DNA from: Acidimicrobiia bacterium | GTDB taxonomy: Bacteria > Actinomycetota > Acidimicrobiia > Acidimicrobiales > Bin134 | Direction: 5' to 3' | Assembly: GCA_022822905.1 (NCBI GenBank) | Contig: JAJDYE010000019.1 | Coordinates: 1 to 41,369 of the forward strand | Length of the DNA: 41,369 bases | Part shown: piece by piece, positions 7,344-15,246 of the stretch | Layout: each line of letters begins with the position of its first letter | Position numbering within the stretch: position 1 is the stretch's first letter | The notes under the pieces: model-generated | Database searches by the model: none | Seen by the model: the letters and a program-made list of their open reading frames with translations, nothing else | What the model was told of the DNA's origin: nothing | Made by a program: the position numbers and the translations under genes

Positions 7344-8735
7344 ATGGCGAAGATCCAGATCGGCCCTGAGCTCACCAACGATGCCCCGGTGGGAACGGCC
7401 ATAGGGGCCGTCCCGCCCCGGCGCACGCCGGTTGAAGTGCCCACCCATCGGTACATCTCCCCGGACTGGGCCGAATTGGAGATGGCCCATGTCTGGCCCC
7501 GGGCCTGGCAGCTGGCCTGCACGGTGGACCATGTGCCGTCGCCGGGCGACTGGTTCGAGTATTCGGTGGGCAACCTGTCAGTGCTCATCGTGCGGGGAGA
7601 CGACGGGGTGCTGCGGGGATTCCAGAACGTGTGCCGCCACCGGGGCAACGTGCTGTGTACCGGCTCGGGGTCGGGCCTGACCGAGCTGCGCTGCATCTAC
7701 CACCGGTGGAGCTGGACGCTGGACGGCAAGCTGCGGGAGGTGCCGTCTCGCCGAGGCTTCGGGGCGCTGCGCAACGACGACTACCCGCTGTTCCCGGTGC
7801 AGGTGGGCACGTGGGGGCCGCTGGTGTTCGTGAACCTGGACACCGACGCCGAGCCGCTGGACCAGTACCTGGAAGCCATTCCCGGCCTGTTGGAGTGGGC
7901 CCGCATGGAGGAGTACGCCTGCGCCTACGACCTCACCGTGCCGCTGCCGTGCAACTGGAAGACCCTCATAGAGGCATTCAGCGAGACCTACCACGTGCAG
8001 GGCATCCACCGCGAGATGCTGCCCAGCTGCGACGACGTCAACTCGGTGAACCGGCTCTACGGTCGCCACGGCTCGCTGCACCAGCCCTACGGAGTGCCCA
8101 GCCCCCGGCTGCGCAACGGGGCCACCGACCAGGAGATATGGGACTCCATCATCGTCACCCAGGGCGCCCGCTACGGCCAGGACTCCGAGAATCCAGGGCC
8201 GTGCCCTCCGGTTCCTGACGGCGGCAGCGTGCGCGATGTGCTGGAGGATCTAGTGCGGGCTCAGACCAAACAAAAGGGCCTCGATCTCGACAGCTTCGAC
8301 CAGTCGCAGATGCTGGACTTGTTCCAGTTCAACCTGTTCCCCAATATCACGGTGATCGTGATGTGCGACTCCATCACCGTGCTGCGGTCCCGCCCGGGCG
8401 ACACCCCCGACGACGCCTTCATGGACCTGCTGCACCTCGACCGCCGACCCCCCGGCACCGAGCGAGCCCAGCCCATGCAGGCTGTCATCCCCGCCGAAGA
8501 GGCCTCCATGAACCTGGTGTTCGACCAAGATCTCTCCAACCTCCAGCGAGCCCAGCGCGGCCTCCACCAGCCCGGCCTCGACCACATCGTGTTGAGCCGG
8601 GAAGAGATGCGTGTCATCAACCTCCACTACAACCTCGAAGAGTTCATCGGCATCCGCGAACTCTCCGACGAGGCCGTCGCCGAAATAGAAGCCCTCAGAG
8701 CCCAGCCCGCCGCCATCGGCCCCGTCGTGGGCTAG
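7344..8735 (+). CDS. Rieske [2Fe-2S] ring-hydroxylating oxygenase, alpha subunit-like
   Basis: Using the ATG at 7344 (MAKIQIG) gives 463 residues, usual for a terminal oxygenase alpha subunit. The Rieske cluster motif is complete: C97-R-H99 and C117-I-Y-H120. The catalytic domain has the mononuclear iron motif ETYHVQGIH, with H217 and H222. Such enzymes dihydroxylate or demethylate aromatic, betaine-like or steroid substrates with electrons from a separate reductase. No reductase, ferredoxin or beta subunit gene is adjacent, so substrate and partner are unknown; single-subunit relatives include choline/carnitine-type oxygenases. An earlier in-frame ATG at 7299 has no ribosome-binding site. 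TACTGT six bases before the 7344 ATG hints at a leaderless transcript. Confidence 0.85.
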   Translation: MAKIQIGPELTNDAPVGTAIGAVPPRRTPVEVPTHRYISPDWAELEMAHVWPRAWQLACTVDHVPSPGDWFEYSVGNLSVLIVRGDDGVLRGFQNVCRHRGNVLCTGSGSGLTELRCIYHRWSWTLDGKLREVPSRRGFGALRNDDYPLFPVQVGTWGPLVFVNLDTDAEPLDQYLEAIPGLLEWARMEEYACAYDLTVPLPCNWKTLIEAFSETYHVQGIHREMLPSCDDVNSVNRLYGRHGSLHQPYGVPSPRLRNGATDQEIWDSIIVTQGARYGQDSENPGPCPPVPDGGSVRDVLEDLVRAQTKQKGLDLDSFDQSQMLDLFQFNLFPNITVIVMCDSITVLRSRPGDTPDDAFMDLLHLDRRPPGTERAQPMQAVIPAEEASMNLVFDQDLSNLQRAQRGLHQPGLDHIVLSREEMRVINLHYNLEEFIGIRELSDEAVAEIEALRAQPAAIGPVVG

Positions 8736-8744
8736 GGCTCAGGC

Positions 8745-9494
8745 TCAGCTGCGGCGTTGGCGGGCTATTTCGAAGCAGAGGATGGCGGCAGCGGCGGCGA
8801 CGTTGAGGGATTCGACTGACTCGGCCATGGGGATGGACACCCAGCGGTCAATGGCCGCAGATTGATCCAGTTGATCTAGGCCGTGGGCTTCGTTGCCCAC
8901 CACCAGGGTGAGGGGGCCGGTGAGGTCGGCTTGGTCGTAGGGGTCGCCTCGGTGGGGGTCGGCGCCCACTCGCTCCCCCTTCGGTCCCGCCTCGGCCAGG
9001 GGGACTCGGAACAGCGCCCCGGCCGACGCCCGCACGGTTTTGGGATTCCAGGGGTCAACTGATTCTGGGCTGAACACAACGGCTTGGGCCCCAGCGGCTA
9101 CTGCGGTGCGCACAATGGTCCCGGCGTTGCCGGGGTCGGCCACTCCGGCCAGCTCGACGGCAAAATCGCCGCTGGCAACAGGGTCGATTTCGGGGATTCG
9201 GGCGGTGGCCATGACCCCTTGGGGGGTGACCACCGAGCCCACCTTGGCCAGAACACCGTCGCCCACCGTCCACACCGGGGCGTTCACTGAGACTCCCAGG
9301 TCGGCCCACAGGTCGACTACGGGCTCCACAAAGACGTCAACGATCTCCAGATCGGCAGCCACCGCCTCGACCAGCAGTTGCGGGCCGTCGATGACGAATT
9401 TGCCGGACTCAGTGCGTTCTCGGCGGTTGCGGACTAGTCGGCGAAGTTCCGCAATCCGGGGATTTCGGGGGCTGAGTGGCTTGCTGATGGGCAG
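8745..9494 (-). CDS. TrmH/SpoU-family RNA 2'-O-methyltransferase
   Basis: All three SPOUT motifs are present: VADPGNAGTIVRTAVAAGA (motif 1), LVVGNEAHGL (motif 2) and IPMAESVESLNVAAAAAIL (motif 3), forming the trefoil-knot SAM site. Family members 2'-O-methylate tRNA or 23S rRNA. The conserved N-terminal substrate-binding domain (NPRIAELRRLVRNRRERTES, then KFVIDGPQLLVEA) is encoded upstream of the first ordinary start codon (GTG at 9362), and no ATG, GTG or TTG occurs in frame before it. The earliest sensible start is CTG at 9494, two bases after the rplT stop, suggesting reinitiation; that start is inferred. It is the last gene of the infC-rpmI-rplT cluster, as in many bacteria. Confidence 0.8.
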   Translation of the reverse strand: MPISKPLSPRNPRIAELRRLVRNRRERTESGKFVIDGPQLLVEAVAADLEIVDVFVEPVVDLWADLGVSVNAPVWTVGDGVLAKVGSVVTPQGVMATARIPEIDPVASGDFAVELAGVADPGNAGTIVRTAVAAGAQAVVFSPESVDPWNPKTVRASAGALFRVPLAEAGPKGERVGADPHRGDPYDQADLTGPLTLVVGNEAHGLDQLDQSAAIDRWVSIPMAESVESLNVAAAAAILCFEIARQRRS

Positions 9495-9496
9495 CT

Positions 9497-9880
9497 CTAC
9501 CCGACCGAGGCGGACTCTTGGTCCGCCTCTGCCGCAGCCTTGGCCACCTCGACCAACGCAGTGAACGCCGCCGGATCATTCACAGCCATCTCGGCCAGGA
9601 TCTTGCGGTCGACCTCCACGTCGGCCAGCTTCAAGCCGTTGATGAAGCGGCTGTAGTTGGTGCCGTTCTGGCGGCAGGCGGCGTTGATGCGCTGGATCCA
9701 CAGGCGGCGGAACTCGCCCTTGCGGGCCCGGCGATCCCGGAAGGCGTATTGGCCGCTGTGCATCAGCTGCTCGTTGGCGCCCCGGAACGTGCGGCTCTTG
9801 TTGCCGTAGTACCCCTTGGCCCGCTTCACCACCGCCCGGCGGCGCTTGCGGGCGGTGACGGCGCGCTTGACTCTGGCCAT
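9497..9880 (-). CDS. rplT: 50S ribosomal protein L20
   Basis: A 127-residue protein opening [20 protein letters not shown], followed by [18 protein letters not shown] and the [20 protein letters not shown] segment, all diagnostic of L20. It binds 23S rRNA early in 50S assembly and in many bacteria also represses its own operon. The C-terminal tail ([15 protein letters not shown]) is somewhat longer and more acidic than in E. coli. It lies 40 bases downstream of rpmI, and its stop codon is two bases from the probable start of the trmH-like gene. Confidence 0.97.
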   Translation of the reverse strand: MARVKRAVTARKRRRAVVKRAKGYYGNKSRTFRGANEQLMHSGQYAFRDRRARKGEFRRLWIQRINAACRQNGTNYSRFINGLKLADVEVDRKILAEMAVNDPAAFTALVEVAKAAAEADQESASVG

Positions 9881-9920
9881 CGTGTGCTTCTCCTTGAACT
9901 CGTGCTTGTCGCTTCAGGCC

Positions 9921-10115
9921 CTACAAGCCCAATTGGCGCTTCACGGCCGGGGCATCGGCTGACGACACCTGGGCCGGGCCGCGCAGCTGGCGCTTGCGCT
10001 TGGGGGCCTTCTTCTCGAGGATGTGGTTCTTGTAGGCGCTGCGGCGGCGAAGCTTGCCGGTGCCGGTGGTCTTGAACCGCTTGGCCGCGCCTCGGTGGGT
10101 TTTCATCTTGGGCAT
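9921..10115 (-). CDS. rpmI: 50S ribosomal protein L35
   Basis: A 64-residue, very basic protein opening [20 protein letters not shown], the unmistakable start of L35, and ending in a KRQLGL tail. It is a component of the large ribosomal subunit. An AGGAAACTGAC Shine-Dalgarno region precedes the ATG at 10115. It stands between infC (62 bases upstream) and rplT (40 bases downstream) in the usual IF3-L35-L20 order. An additional promoter may lie in the infC-rpmI gap. Confidence 0.97.
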   Translation of the reverse strand: MPKMKTHRGAAKRFKTTGTGKLRRRSAYKNHILEKKAPKRKRQLRGPAQVSSADAPAVKRQLGL

Positions 10116-10162
10116 GTCAGTTTCCTGCGCTGTTGGGAGCCTTCAATTCTCTCACTCAAATG

Positions 10163-10183
10163 ATTGTAAGTTTGAATTCAAGT
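10163..10183 (-). promoter_or_regulatory. candidate internal promoter for rpmI-rplT, with a TTGAATTCAA palindrome
   Basis: Reading the minus strand, a TACAAT -10-like box (10168-10163) is preceded by the perfect palindrome TTGAATTCAA, which overlaps the infC stop codon. The same arrangement, differing by one inserted and one deleted base, stands before mihF (23094-23074). It could supply rpmI-rplT independently of infC. No good -35 is visible, so this rests on the -10 and the similarity between the two sites. Confidence 0.35.
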
Positions 10184-10771
10184 GGCAGATTCGGTTGTCG
10201 CGGCCTCTTCAGCGGGTTGGCGAGCAGACTTTGCGGCCTGCTTGCGGGACTTCTTCTTCGCCGGTCCCAGCACCATGACCATGTTGCGGCCGTCCAGTCT
10301 GGGATAGACCTCGACTTTGGCCACTTCTTCCACTTCGTCCGCAATGTCATCGAGAATGCGCCGCCCCAACTCGGGATGCTGCACCTCGCGGCCGCGGAAC
10401 ATGATCGTGACCTTTACTTTGTAGCCTTCTTCGAGAAAGCCCCGCACCTTCCTCGTCTTGGTATCGAAATCACCCGGTCCGATCTTGGGCCGGTACTTCA
10501 TCTCCTTGACGATGATGTTGGTGCTGTTTCGCCGGGACTCCTTGGCCCGCTGGGCGGCCTCGTACTTGTACTTGCCGTAGTCCATGATCCGACATACCGG
10601 GGGGTTCGCCTTCTCGGCAACCTCCACCAGGTCGAGGCCGGCTTCACTGGCCATGTCCAACGCCTCAGGCAGCGGCCGAATGCCTACTTGCTGTCCATCC
10701 TCACCAACGAGCCGCACCTCTCTGGCTCTGATCCGGTCGTTGATCCGGGGCTCAGCATCTGCCGAAGCTAT
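10178..10771 (-). CDS. infC: translation initiation factor IF-3, probable AUA start
   Basis: IF3 binds the 30S subunit, prevents premature subunit joining and proofreads the start codon. The N-domain (RINDRIRAREVRLVGEDGQ, then NPPVCRIMDYGKYKYE) and C-domain (EMKYRPKIGPGDFDTKTRKV, GREVQHPELG) are complete. The first ordinary start codon (GTG at 10717) would delete the conserved RINDRIRARE segment. The frame stays open upstream only to a TGA, and the only plausible start there is ATA at 10771, preceded by GGTGATC, which matches the 16S anti-Shine-Dalgarno region, at good spacing. That gives 197 residues. Non-AUG starts are known for infC (AUU in E. coli), where they allow IF3 to repress itself. 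A C-terminal Lys/Ala-rich tail is longer than in E. coli. Confidence 0.9.
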   Translation of the reverse strand: MASADAEPRINDRIRAREVRLVGEDGQQVGIRPLPEALDMASEAGLDLVEVAEKANPPVCRIMDYGKYKYEAAQRAKESRRNSTNIIVKEMKYRPKIGPGDFDTKTRKVRGFLEEGYKVKVTIMFRGREVQHPELGRRILDDIADEVEEVAKVEVYPRLDGRNMVMVLGPAKKKSRKQAAKSARQPAEEAATTESAT

Positions 10772-10844
10772 GGCCGATCACCGCTCTGCAATGCGCATGT
10801 TCCTCTCTCTCGACTATGGGGCCGACACGCTGGGATTCATTGCA

Positions 10845-10871
10845 CCCCGCTTGCGTGCCGAAGTTGCGGGG
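10845..10871 (-). promoter_or_regulatory. leader hairpin upstream of infC
   Basis: CCCCGC and GCGGGG arms (six base pairs) enclose a 15-base loop in the presumed infC leader. An alternative GCAC/GTGC pairing overlaps it. It has no following T-run, so it is not an intrinsic terminator. It might take part in the L20- or IF3-mediated control known for this operon elsewhere, which is inference. A six-codon open frame, ATG at 10800 to TGA at 10783-10785, lies between it and the infC start. Confidence 0.3.
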
Positions 10872-10934
10872 TAACAGTATCAGCGTTGAGGGACAATCAC
10901 GCCAGACGAGGCAAAAAGGAATCGAGGAGAGACA

Positions 10935-11411
10935 ATGAGCACACTGTGGACACCAGGCGGCGAGGTACCGGTTGACGACGGCAGGGGGCGGTCGGCGGCC
11001 CCGCCGCCACAGGACTCGCCCGATCAAGTTGAAGACCCGCTGGCCGGGTTGAGCGATGAGGAACGGGCTCAGGCCGAGGAGCTGGCCCAGCAGCTGGCCG
11101 AGGCCCGAGAGCACATTGCCAACACCCCCGCGTCGGTGGTGGTGGGGAACCACGCCATGGGGCTGTATGAGCTGGGAGCCATCCACCTCAGCCAGCAGCC
11201 GCCCAACTTGGAAGAGTCCCGATTGGCCATCGACGCCCTGGGTGCGCTGGCGGAAGGGCTGGAGGGACGCCTCGGAGAGCACGAGGCCACCCTCAAAGAC
11301 GCCCTTCATCAGATCCGCATGGCGTTCGTGCAGGTGTCCCGGGCGATGGAGGGTGGCGCCGAAGACGCCGAATACTCAGAAGAAGACGATCCGGGGTCTA
11401 GCGGGGAGTAA
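10935..11411 (+). CDS. DUF1844-like protein (158 aa)
   Basis: A soluble, acidic protein divergent from infC, starting at ATG 10935 behind GAGGAGAGACA. Residues ~1-45 are low complexity and proline/acidic rich. The core (~68-138) reads MGLYELGAIHLSQQPPNLEE, then ARLAIDALGALAEGLEGRLG-type helices and LHQIRMAFVQVS. This resembles DUF1844, a small helical family of unknown function (typical pattern: 'lg..p...nle.A...id.l..l.....g.l...e..ll...l..lr..yv'). The tail is Glu/Asp/Ser rich. Its constant proximity to infC in related organisms is from memory, not from this window. Confidence 0.7.
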   Translation: MSTLWTPGGEVPVDDGRGRSAAPPPQDSPDQVEDPLAGLSDEERAQAEELAQQLAEAREHIANTPASVVVGNHAMGLYELGAIHLSQQPPNLEESRLAIDALGALAEGLEGRLGEHEATLKDALHQIRMAFVQVSRAMEGGAEDAEYSEEDDPGSSGE

Positions 11412-11622
11412 TTCCTGCCGCTTCCCAAACACCCCGGTGGCCCGCGGCCAATTGGAAGGTCACCGCGACGCCTGCGGTGATAGTGCGGGTCCCGTCGGCA
11501 ATGGCGGTGCAATGGAAGGGATAGGCCGCACCGTCTTCCGCGGCGATCGTCCCCCAGCCGGTAGCGCCGTCGAAGCTGGCAACGGTGCCGATGAGGGGAA
11601 TGTTGCGACCAGCCAATCTCAA
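11398..11622 (-). CDS. cold-shock-domain-like small protein
   Basis: A 74-residue single-domain protein: LIGTVASFDGATGWGTIAAE, then AYPFHCTAIADGTRTITAGV and VTFQLA. The order and spacing match CspA-type OB folds: opening beta strand with GTV..FD, RNP1 (here GWGTI for KGFGFI), RNP2 (here YPFHC for VFVHF), the 'G.RTI..G..V.F' strands. Both RNA-binding motifs have lost most aromatic residues, so nucleic-acid binding may be weak or altered. The TTG at 11622 overlaps the hisG stop by four bases, implying coupled translation with histidine biosynthesis. It converges with the DUF1844-like gene and overlaps it by 14 bases. Confidence 0.6.
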   Translation of the reverse strand: MRLAGRNIPLIGTVASFDGATGWGTIAAEDGAAYPFHCTAIADGTRTITAGVAVTFQLAAGHRGVWEAAGITPR

Positions 11623-12494
11623 TGGACGATCTTGGCCAACGGGAGCTCGATGATGTCGCTAGCCCCGGCGTCTCGCAGATCGGGGATCAACACGTTGATG
11701 TCCGCTTTGGGCACCACCGTCTCCACCGCATAGCCGTGGCCCCCGAACAGCTCGTTGACCGTGGGCGCCTTCATAGACGGCAGCAAGTCGATCACTTTGT
11801 CCAGGCTTTCCGACGGCACATTCATCTTGACCAGCACCTTGCCCCTGGCTTCCAGCACCCCGCCCAACAGGGTGTGGATCTGCTCCATGGCATGGCGACG
11901 CTCGGGGTCGGCATAGCTGGCCGGATTGGCAATCAGCTCGGTGTAGGAGGTGAGGATGGTGTGGATGATCTTGAGGCCGGCCGCCCGCAGCGCCCGCCCG
12001 GTCTCGGTGATTTCCACCACCGCGTCCACGATGTCGGGAGCCTTGGCCTCGGTGGCCCCGTACGACAGGGCGATGTCGGCCTCGATACCCAGGTCGTCGA
12101 AGAACCGCTTGGTGAGGGCCGGATACTCGCTGGAGATCTTCACCCCCTGGGGCAGATCCTCCGCCGCGTTCCACGGCGAGTCGTCGGGCACCGCCAGCAC
12201 CATCCGGATCGGCCGCGAGGTGTTCTTGGAGTAGTGAAGCTCCCCCAGCGACACCACGTCGCTGTCGGTCTCGGCCACCCAGTCGCGCCCGGTGATGCCC
12301 AGATCGAACAGTCCGTCGGCCACGTATCGGGGAATCTCCTGGGGCCGCAGAATGCGGACATCACTGATGCGCGGGTCGTTGATCGTGGCCTTGTAGGCAA
12401 CATCCGAACTGCGGTTCACCGGGATGTCGGCGGCGTCGAATAGCTCCAAAGTCGCCTTTTCCAGCGAACCCTTGGGCAAAACCAACGAGAGCAT
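11619..12494 (-). CDS. hisG: ATP phosphoribosyltransferase, long form (histidine biosynthesis step 1)
   Basis: Joins ATP and PRPP to give N1-(5-phosphoribosyl)-ATP, the committed step of histidine biosynthesis. The 291-residue length and the C-terminal segment (ARGKVLVKMNVPSESLDKVI, then APTVNELFGGHGYAVETVVP) identify the long form with its own ACT-like domain for histidine feedback, which does not need HisZ. The opening MLSLVLPKGSLEKATLELF is typical, as are GLFDLGITGRDWVAE and the DAVVEITETGRALRAAGLK PRPP-binding region. The gene lies 90 bases downstream of ribD and is followed by an overlapping cold-shock-like gene. No hisE or other his gene is present here. Confidence 0.95.
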   Translation of the reverse strand: MLSLVLPKGSLEKATLELFDAADIPVNRSSDVAYKATINDPRISDVRILRPQEIPRYVADGLFDLGITGRDWVAETDSDVVSLGELHYSKNTSRPIRMVLAVPDDSPWNAAEDLPQGVKISSEYPALTKRFFDDLGIEADIALSYGATEAKAPDIVDAVVEITETGRALRAAGLKIIHTILTSYTELIANPASYADPERRHAMEQIHTLLGGVLEARGKVLVKMNVPSESLDKVIDLLPSMKAPTVNELFGGHGYAVETVVPKADINVLIPDLRDAGASDIIELPLAKIVH

Positions 12495-12584
12495 GCCCCA
12501 ACGCTACCGGGCTGCAAGTGCGGGGCTGGTGTCAATACCCGGTTGCCCCGTCCCGGTTCCCAGCGTACGGCAAACGTTCTCCGT

Positions 12585-13598
12585 TCAACTCGGCCGCAAG
12601 TCGATCCGCAGATCGGGGCCGAGGCGGGTGACGTCGCAGATCTCGCCTCGCCAGAGGTCATCTATGGTGGGGGTGGCGGGGCCGGTGAACATGGGGTGGG
12701 CATCGTTGCCGCCGGAAAAAGCGGGGGCCAGGTACACGGTGTAGTGGTCCACCAGGCCAGCTCGGTGGAAGGCGGCTGCGGTGGCTGCGCCCCCTTCGAC
12801 CAGAAGCTGGACTACACCCCGCTCCCCCAACTCGGCCAGCACCTGCTCCAGCGGACCATCCATCTCTATCGCGGGGTGGACACGGGCCTCGGGCGGCGCG
12901 GTGCCCAACACCACTCGTAGCGGCTGGGTGGTGCGGGGGGTCACCCCGGCGGGAGGCTGCCAGTCCCGCACCGTGAGGGCGGGATCGTCGGCTCGAACAG
13001 TGCCCGCCCCTACCAGCACGGCGTCGCTTTCGGCTCTCAGCCGGTGCACGTCGGCCCGGGCCTCAACACCGGTGATCCAGCGGCTAGTGGCATCGGGGGC
13101 GGCAATGCGGCCGTCCAGGGTGGCGGCCAACTTCAGCACTACCCAGGGGAGCCCGGTGCGGCGGTGCTTCAAGTAGGGGGCCAGAAACTCAGCGGCCTCG
13201 GCGGCCCTCACGCCGGTCTCCACGTTCAAGCCAGCCCGTTGCAGAGCCGCGATGCCCTTCCCCGACACCTCAGGATCGGGATCCTCCACCGCCACGAACA
13301 CCCGAGTGATCCCCGCGGCGATGATGGCGTCGGTACACGGCCCGGTGCGGCCCTGGTGGTCGCACGGCTCCAGCGTGGTGTAGAGGTCGGCCCCCTCGGC
13401 GTGCGGGCCAGCAGCTTCCAACGCGTTGATCTCCGCGTGGTTGCCGCCCGGCGGCGATGTGGCCCCTAAGAACGTCTGGCCGCCGGAATCAACCACCGAC
13501 CCCACCCACGGATTGGGCGAAGTGACCAGCCGACAGGAACGGGCTGCTTCCAGGGCCAGATCCATCATCTGGGCTGGATTGGAATGGCTCGAGGTCAA
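12585..13598 (-). CDS. ribD: bifunctional riboflavin biosynthesis deaminase/reductase RibD
   Basis: Deaminates the pyrimidine ring of the GTP cyclohydrolase II product and reduces the ribosyl chain with NADPH. The N-terminal cytidine-deaminase-like domain carries the zinc site: HAE (GGNHAEINALE) and TLEPCDHQGRTGPCTDAI with its two cysteines. The C-terminal reductase domain begins near WVVLKLAATLDGRIA and includes the AVLVGAGTVRADDPALTVR NADPH/substrate segment and LLVEGGAATAAAF. Total length 337 is normal. The start at 13598 overlaps the stop of the mogA-like gene by four bases. The other rib genes (ribE, ribBA, ribH) are not in the window. Confidence 0.95.
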   Translation of the reverse strand: MTSSHSNPAQMMDLALEAARSCRLVTSPNPWVGSVVDSGGQTFLGATSPPGGNHAEINALEAAGPHAEGADLYTTLEPCDHQGRTGPCTDAIIAAGITRVFVAVEDPDPEVSGKGIAALQRAGLNVETGVRAAEAAEFLAPYLKHRRTGLPWVVLKLAATLDGRIAAPDATSRWITGVEARADVHRLRAESDAVLVGAGTVRADDPALTVRDWQPPAGVTPRTTQPLRVVLGTAPPEARVHPAIEMDGPLEQVLAELGERGVVQLLVEGGAATAAAFHRAGLVDHYTVYLAPAFSGGNDAHPMFTGPATPTIDDLWRGEICDVTRLGPDLRIDLRPS

Positions 13599-14083
13599 TG
13601 CTCGGTGGGCTGGTCGGCCAGCAGGCGCAGGGCGTGGGGGACAACATCAAGCACTGCGCCCAGGCATTCCACCGATCCCTTGGGCGAGCCGGGCAGGTTC
13701 ACAATCAGAGCGGTGCCCCTGGTGCCGGCTATCGCCCGGGACAAGCGCCCGAAGGGGCTCACCAACCGGGAGGCTTCGGCCAAACCATCGGCCCGGCGCT
13801 CCAGCACCGCGGCGGTGCCCTCCGGAGTGAGATCGCGGGGGCCGAAACCGGTACCTCCGGTGGTGGCGATGAGTCCGGCAAACCCATCCGCCATTTCCAG
13901 GAGGGCGTCGCGCACCGATTCGACGCCGTCCTCGACGGCCCGACGGTCGGCGATCTCATAGCCTTCGCCGGCCAGCAACTCCACCAGGGCGTCGCCCGAG
14001 CCGTCTTGGCGGGTACCGGCGATCACGCCGTCGGACACGGTGAGAACCTTGGCGGCCAGTCCTGCGGTTACTTGGTCTGTCAT
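13595..14083 (-). CDS. MogA/MoaB-family molybdenum cofactor biosynthesis protein
   Basis: A 162-residue MPT-binding protein with the family signature ATTGGTGFGPRDLTPEGT, preceded by KVLTVSDGVIAGTRQDGSG and followed by LIVNLPGSPKGSVECL. MogA adenylates molybdopterin, and MoaB is a paralogue of similar or uncertain role; sequence alone does not separate them here. It overlaps ribD by four bases and lies 11 bases from rsmB, so it is part of the def-fmt-rsmB-mog-ribD chain. That location, between an rRNA methyltransferase and riboflavin synthesis, is not explained by pathway. No other moa or moe gene is visible. Confidence 0.85.
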   Translation of the reverse strand: MTDQVTAGLAAKVLTVSDGVIAGTRQDGSGDALVELLAGEGYEIADRRAVEDGVESVRDALLEMADGFAGLIATTGGTGFGPRDLTPEGTAAVLERRADGLAEASRLVSPFGRLSRAIAGTRGTALIVNLPGSPKGSVECLGAVLDVVPHALRLLADQPTEH

Positions 14084-14094
14084 TTCCGGTCAGG

Positions 14095-15246
14095 CTACTG
14101 GCCTGAACCGGCGTGGTGAGGGGCTTGGTACTTGGCTACGAACATTGCGTCGGTGTTGTGGTCTTGGGGGAGGACTAGGGCGCCGCGGCCGTGGGGACGC
14201 CAGCGGGTGTCGTCGATAGGGACGGCTTCAACTTCGGAAGGCTCTTGGGCCACCAATTCGTCGATGGCCGCGGTCTCGGCCTTGGTCATGGTGCAGACGC
14301 TGTAGATCACAACTCCTCCCGGACGGACGAGGCCGATCGCGGCTCGGACTAGCTTGGCTTGGAGGCGGGCCAACTCCTTCACGTCATCGGGGCCCACTCG
14401 CCATCGGGCGTCGGCCCGCCGTCCTAGCACGCCCAAGCCAGAACAGGGGGCGTCTACCAGCACCCGGTCGAAGGTATGGGGGCGAAACGGAGGGTGGCAG
14501 CCGTCTGCGGCTACTACTCCGGCTAAGGACGCACCTGTCTTGGCCGCGTTGGCCGCCACCAGAGAGGCCCGATGCCGGCGGTGATCAGCTGCCACCACCG
14601 TGGCCGAACTACCGGCCAGGGCGGTGGTTTTGCCGCCGGGGCCGGCGCACATGTCCAGCACCTGCTCCCCTGGCTGGGGGTCGACCAGCTCGGCTACCCA
14701 CTGGGAGGCGAGATCTTGGACATAGCCGTCGGGGCGGATAGTGGCTGGCGATGGCTGGTTCATCTGCTCCAGCGCGGCATGGGCTTCAGTCGCGCCGAGG
14801 TCGGCCTCTAATTGCTCCACCATCCAATCCGGGTAGCTCAGGCGAACCGCGTCAGACGGCCAGGCTGGCTCCACGTCAGCCACCCGGCGCAAGACGGCGT
14901 TGACGAAACCCCGTTGGCGGCGGGGCGCGGCATCAACGGTCTCGCTCACTGCGGCATAGGCCGGGGTGTCCATCATGTGGATCTGGTAGGCGCCGATCCG
15001 CAGCAGGTTGCGGGTGGTGAGGTCGGGTGGGTCGGATACGAAGCCGTCGATCAGGTGGTCCAGCGCCCGACGCATGCGGGTGACCCCGTAGACCAATTCG
15101 GTGATCAGCCTGGCATCGCGGTCGGGCAATTCGGCTGAAGCCAGCACCAGGTTGGCGTAGGCGCCGTCCCGCTCAACGCGATCGATGAGCTTGGCGGCAA
15201 CGGCTCGGGCGTTCTTCGAAACTGGCCCCGATGGGGAGGAACTCAC
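14095..15246 (-). CDS. rsmB: 16S rRNA (cytosine-C5) methyltransferase RsmB (Sun/Fmu)
   Basis: Methylates C967 (E. coli numbering) of 16S rRNA. The N-terminal ~140 residues form the NusB-like RNA-binding domain (AKLIDRVERDGAYANLVL, ITELVYGVTRMRRALDHL). The catalytic half has the SAM motif VLDMCAGPGGKTTALA, motif IV DAPCSGLGVLGRRADARWR with its proline-cysteine pair, and motif VI YSVCTMTKAET carrying the second cysteine, which in this family is the nucleophile. Length 383 is slightly short. Its ATG overlaps the end of fmt by four bases. Confidence 0.93.
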   Translation of the reverse strand: MSSSPSGPVSKNARAVAAKLIDRVERDGAYANLVLASAELPDRDARLITELVYGVTRMRRALDHLIDGFVSDPPDLTTRNLLRIGAYQIHMMDTPAYAAVSETVDAAPRRQRGFVNAVLRRVADVEPAWPSDAVRLSYPDWMVEQLEADLGATEAHAALEQMNQPSPATIRPDGYVQDLASQWVAELVDPQPGEQVLDMCAGPGGKTTALAGSSATVVAADHRRHRASLVAANAAKTGASLAGVVAADGCHPPFRPHTFDRVLVDAPCSGLGVLGRRADARWRVGPDDVKELARLQAKLVRAAIGLVRPGGVVIYSVCTMTKAETAAIDELVAQEPSEVEAVPIDDTRWRPHGRGALVLPQDHNTDAMFVAKYQAPHHAGSGQ

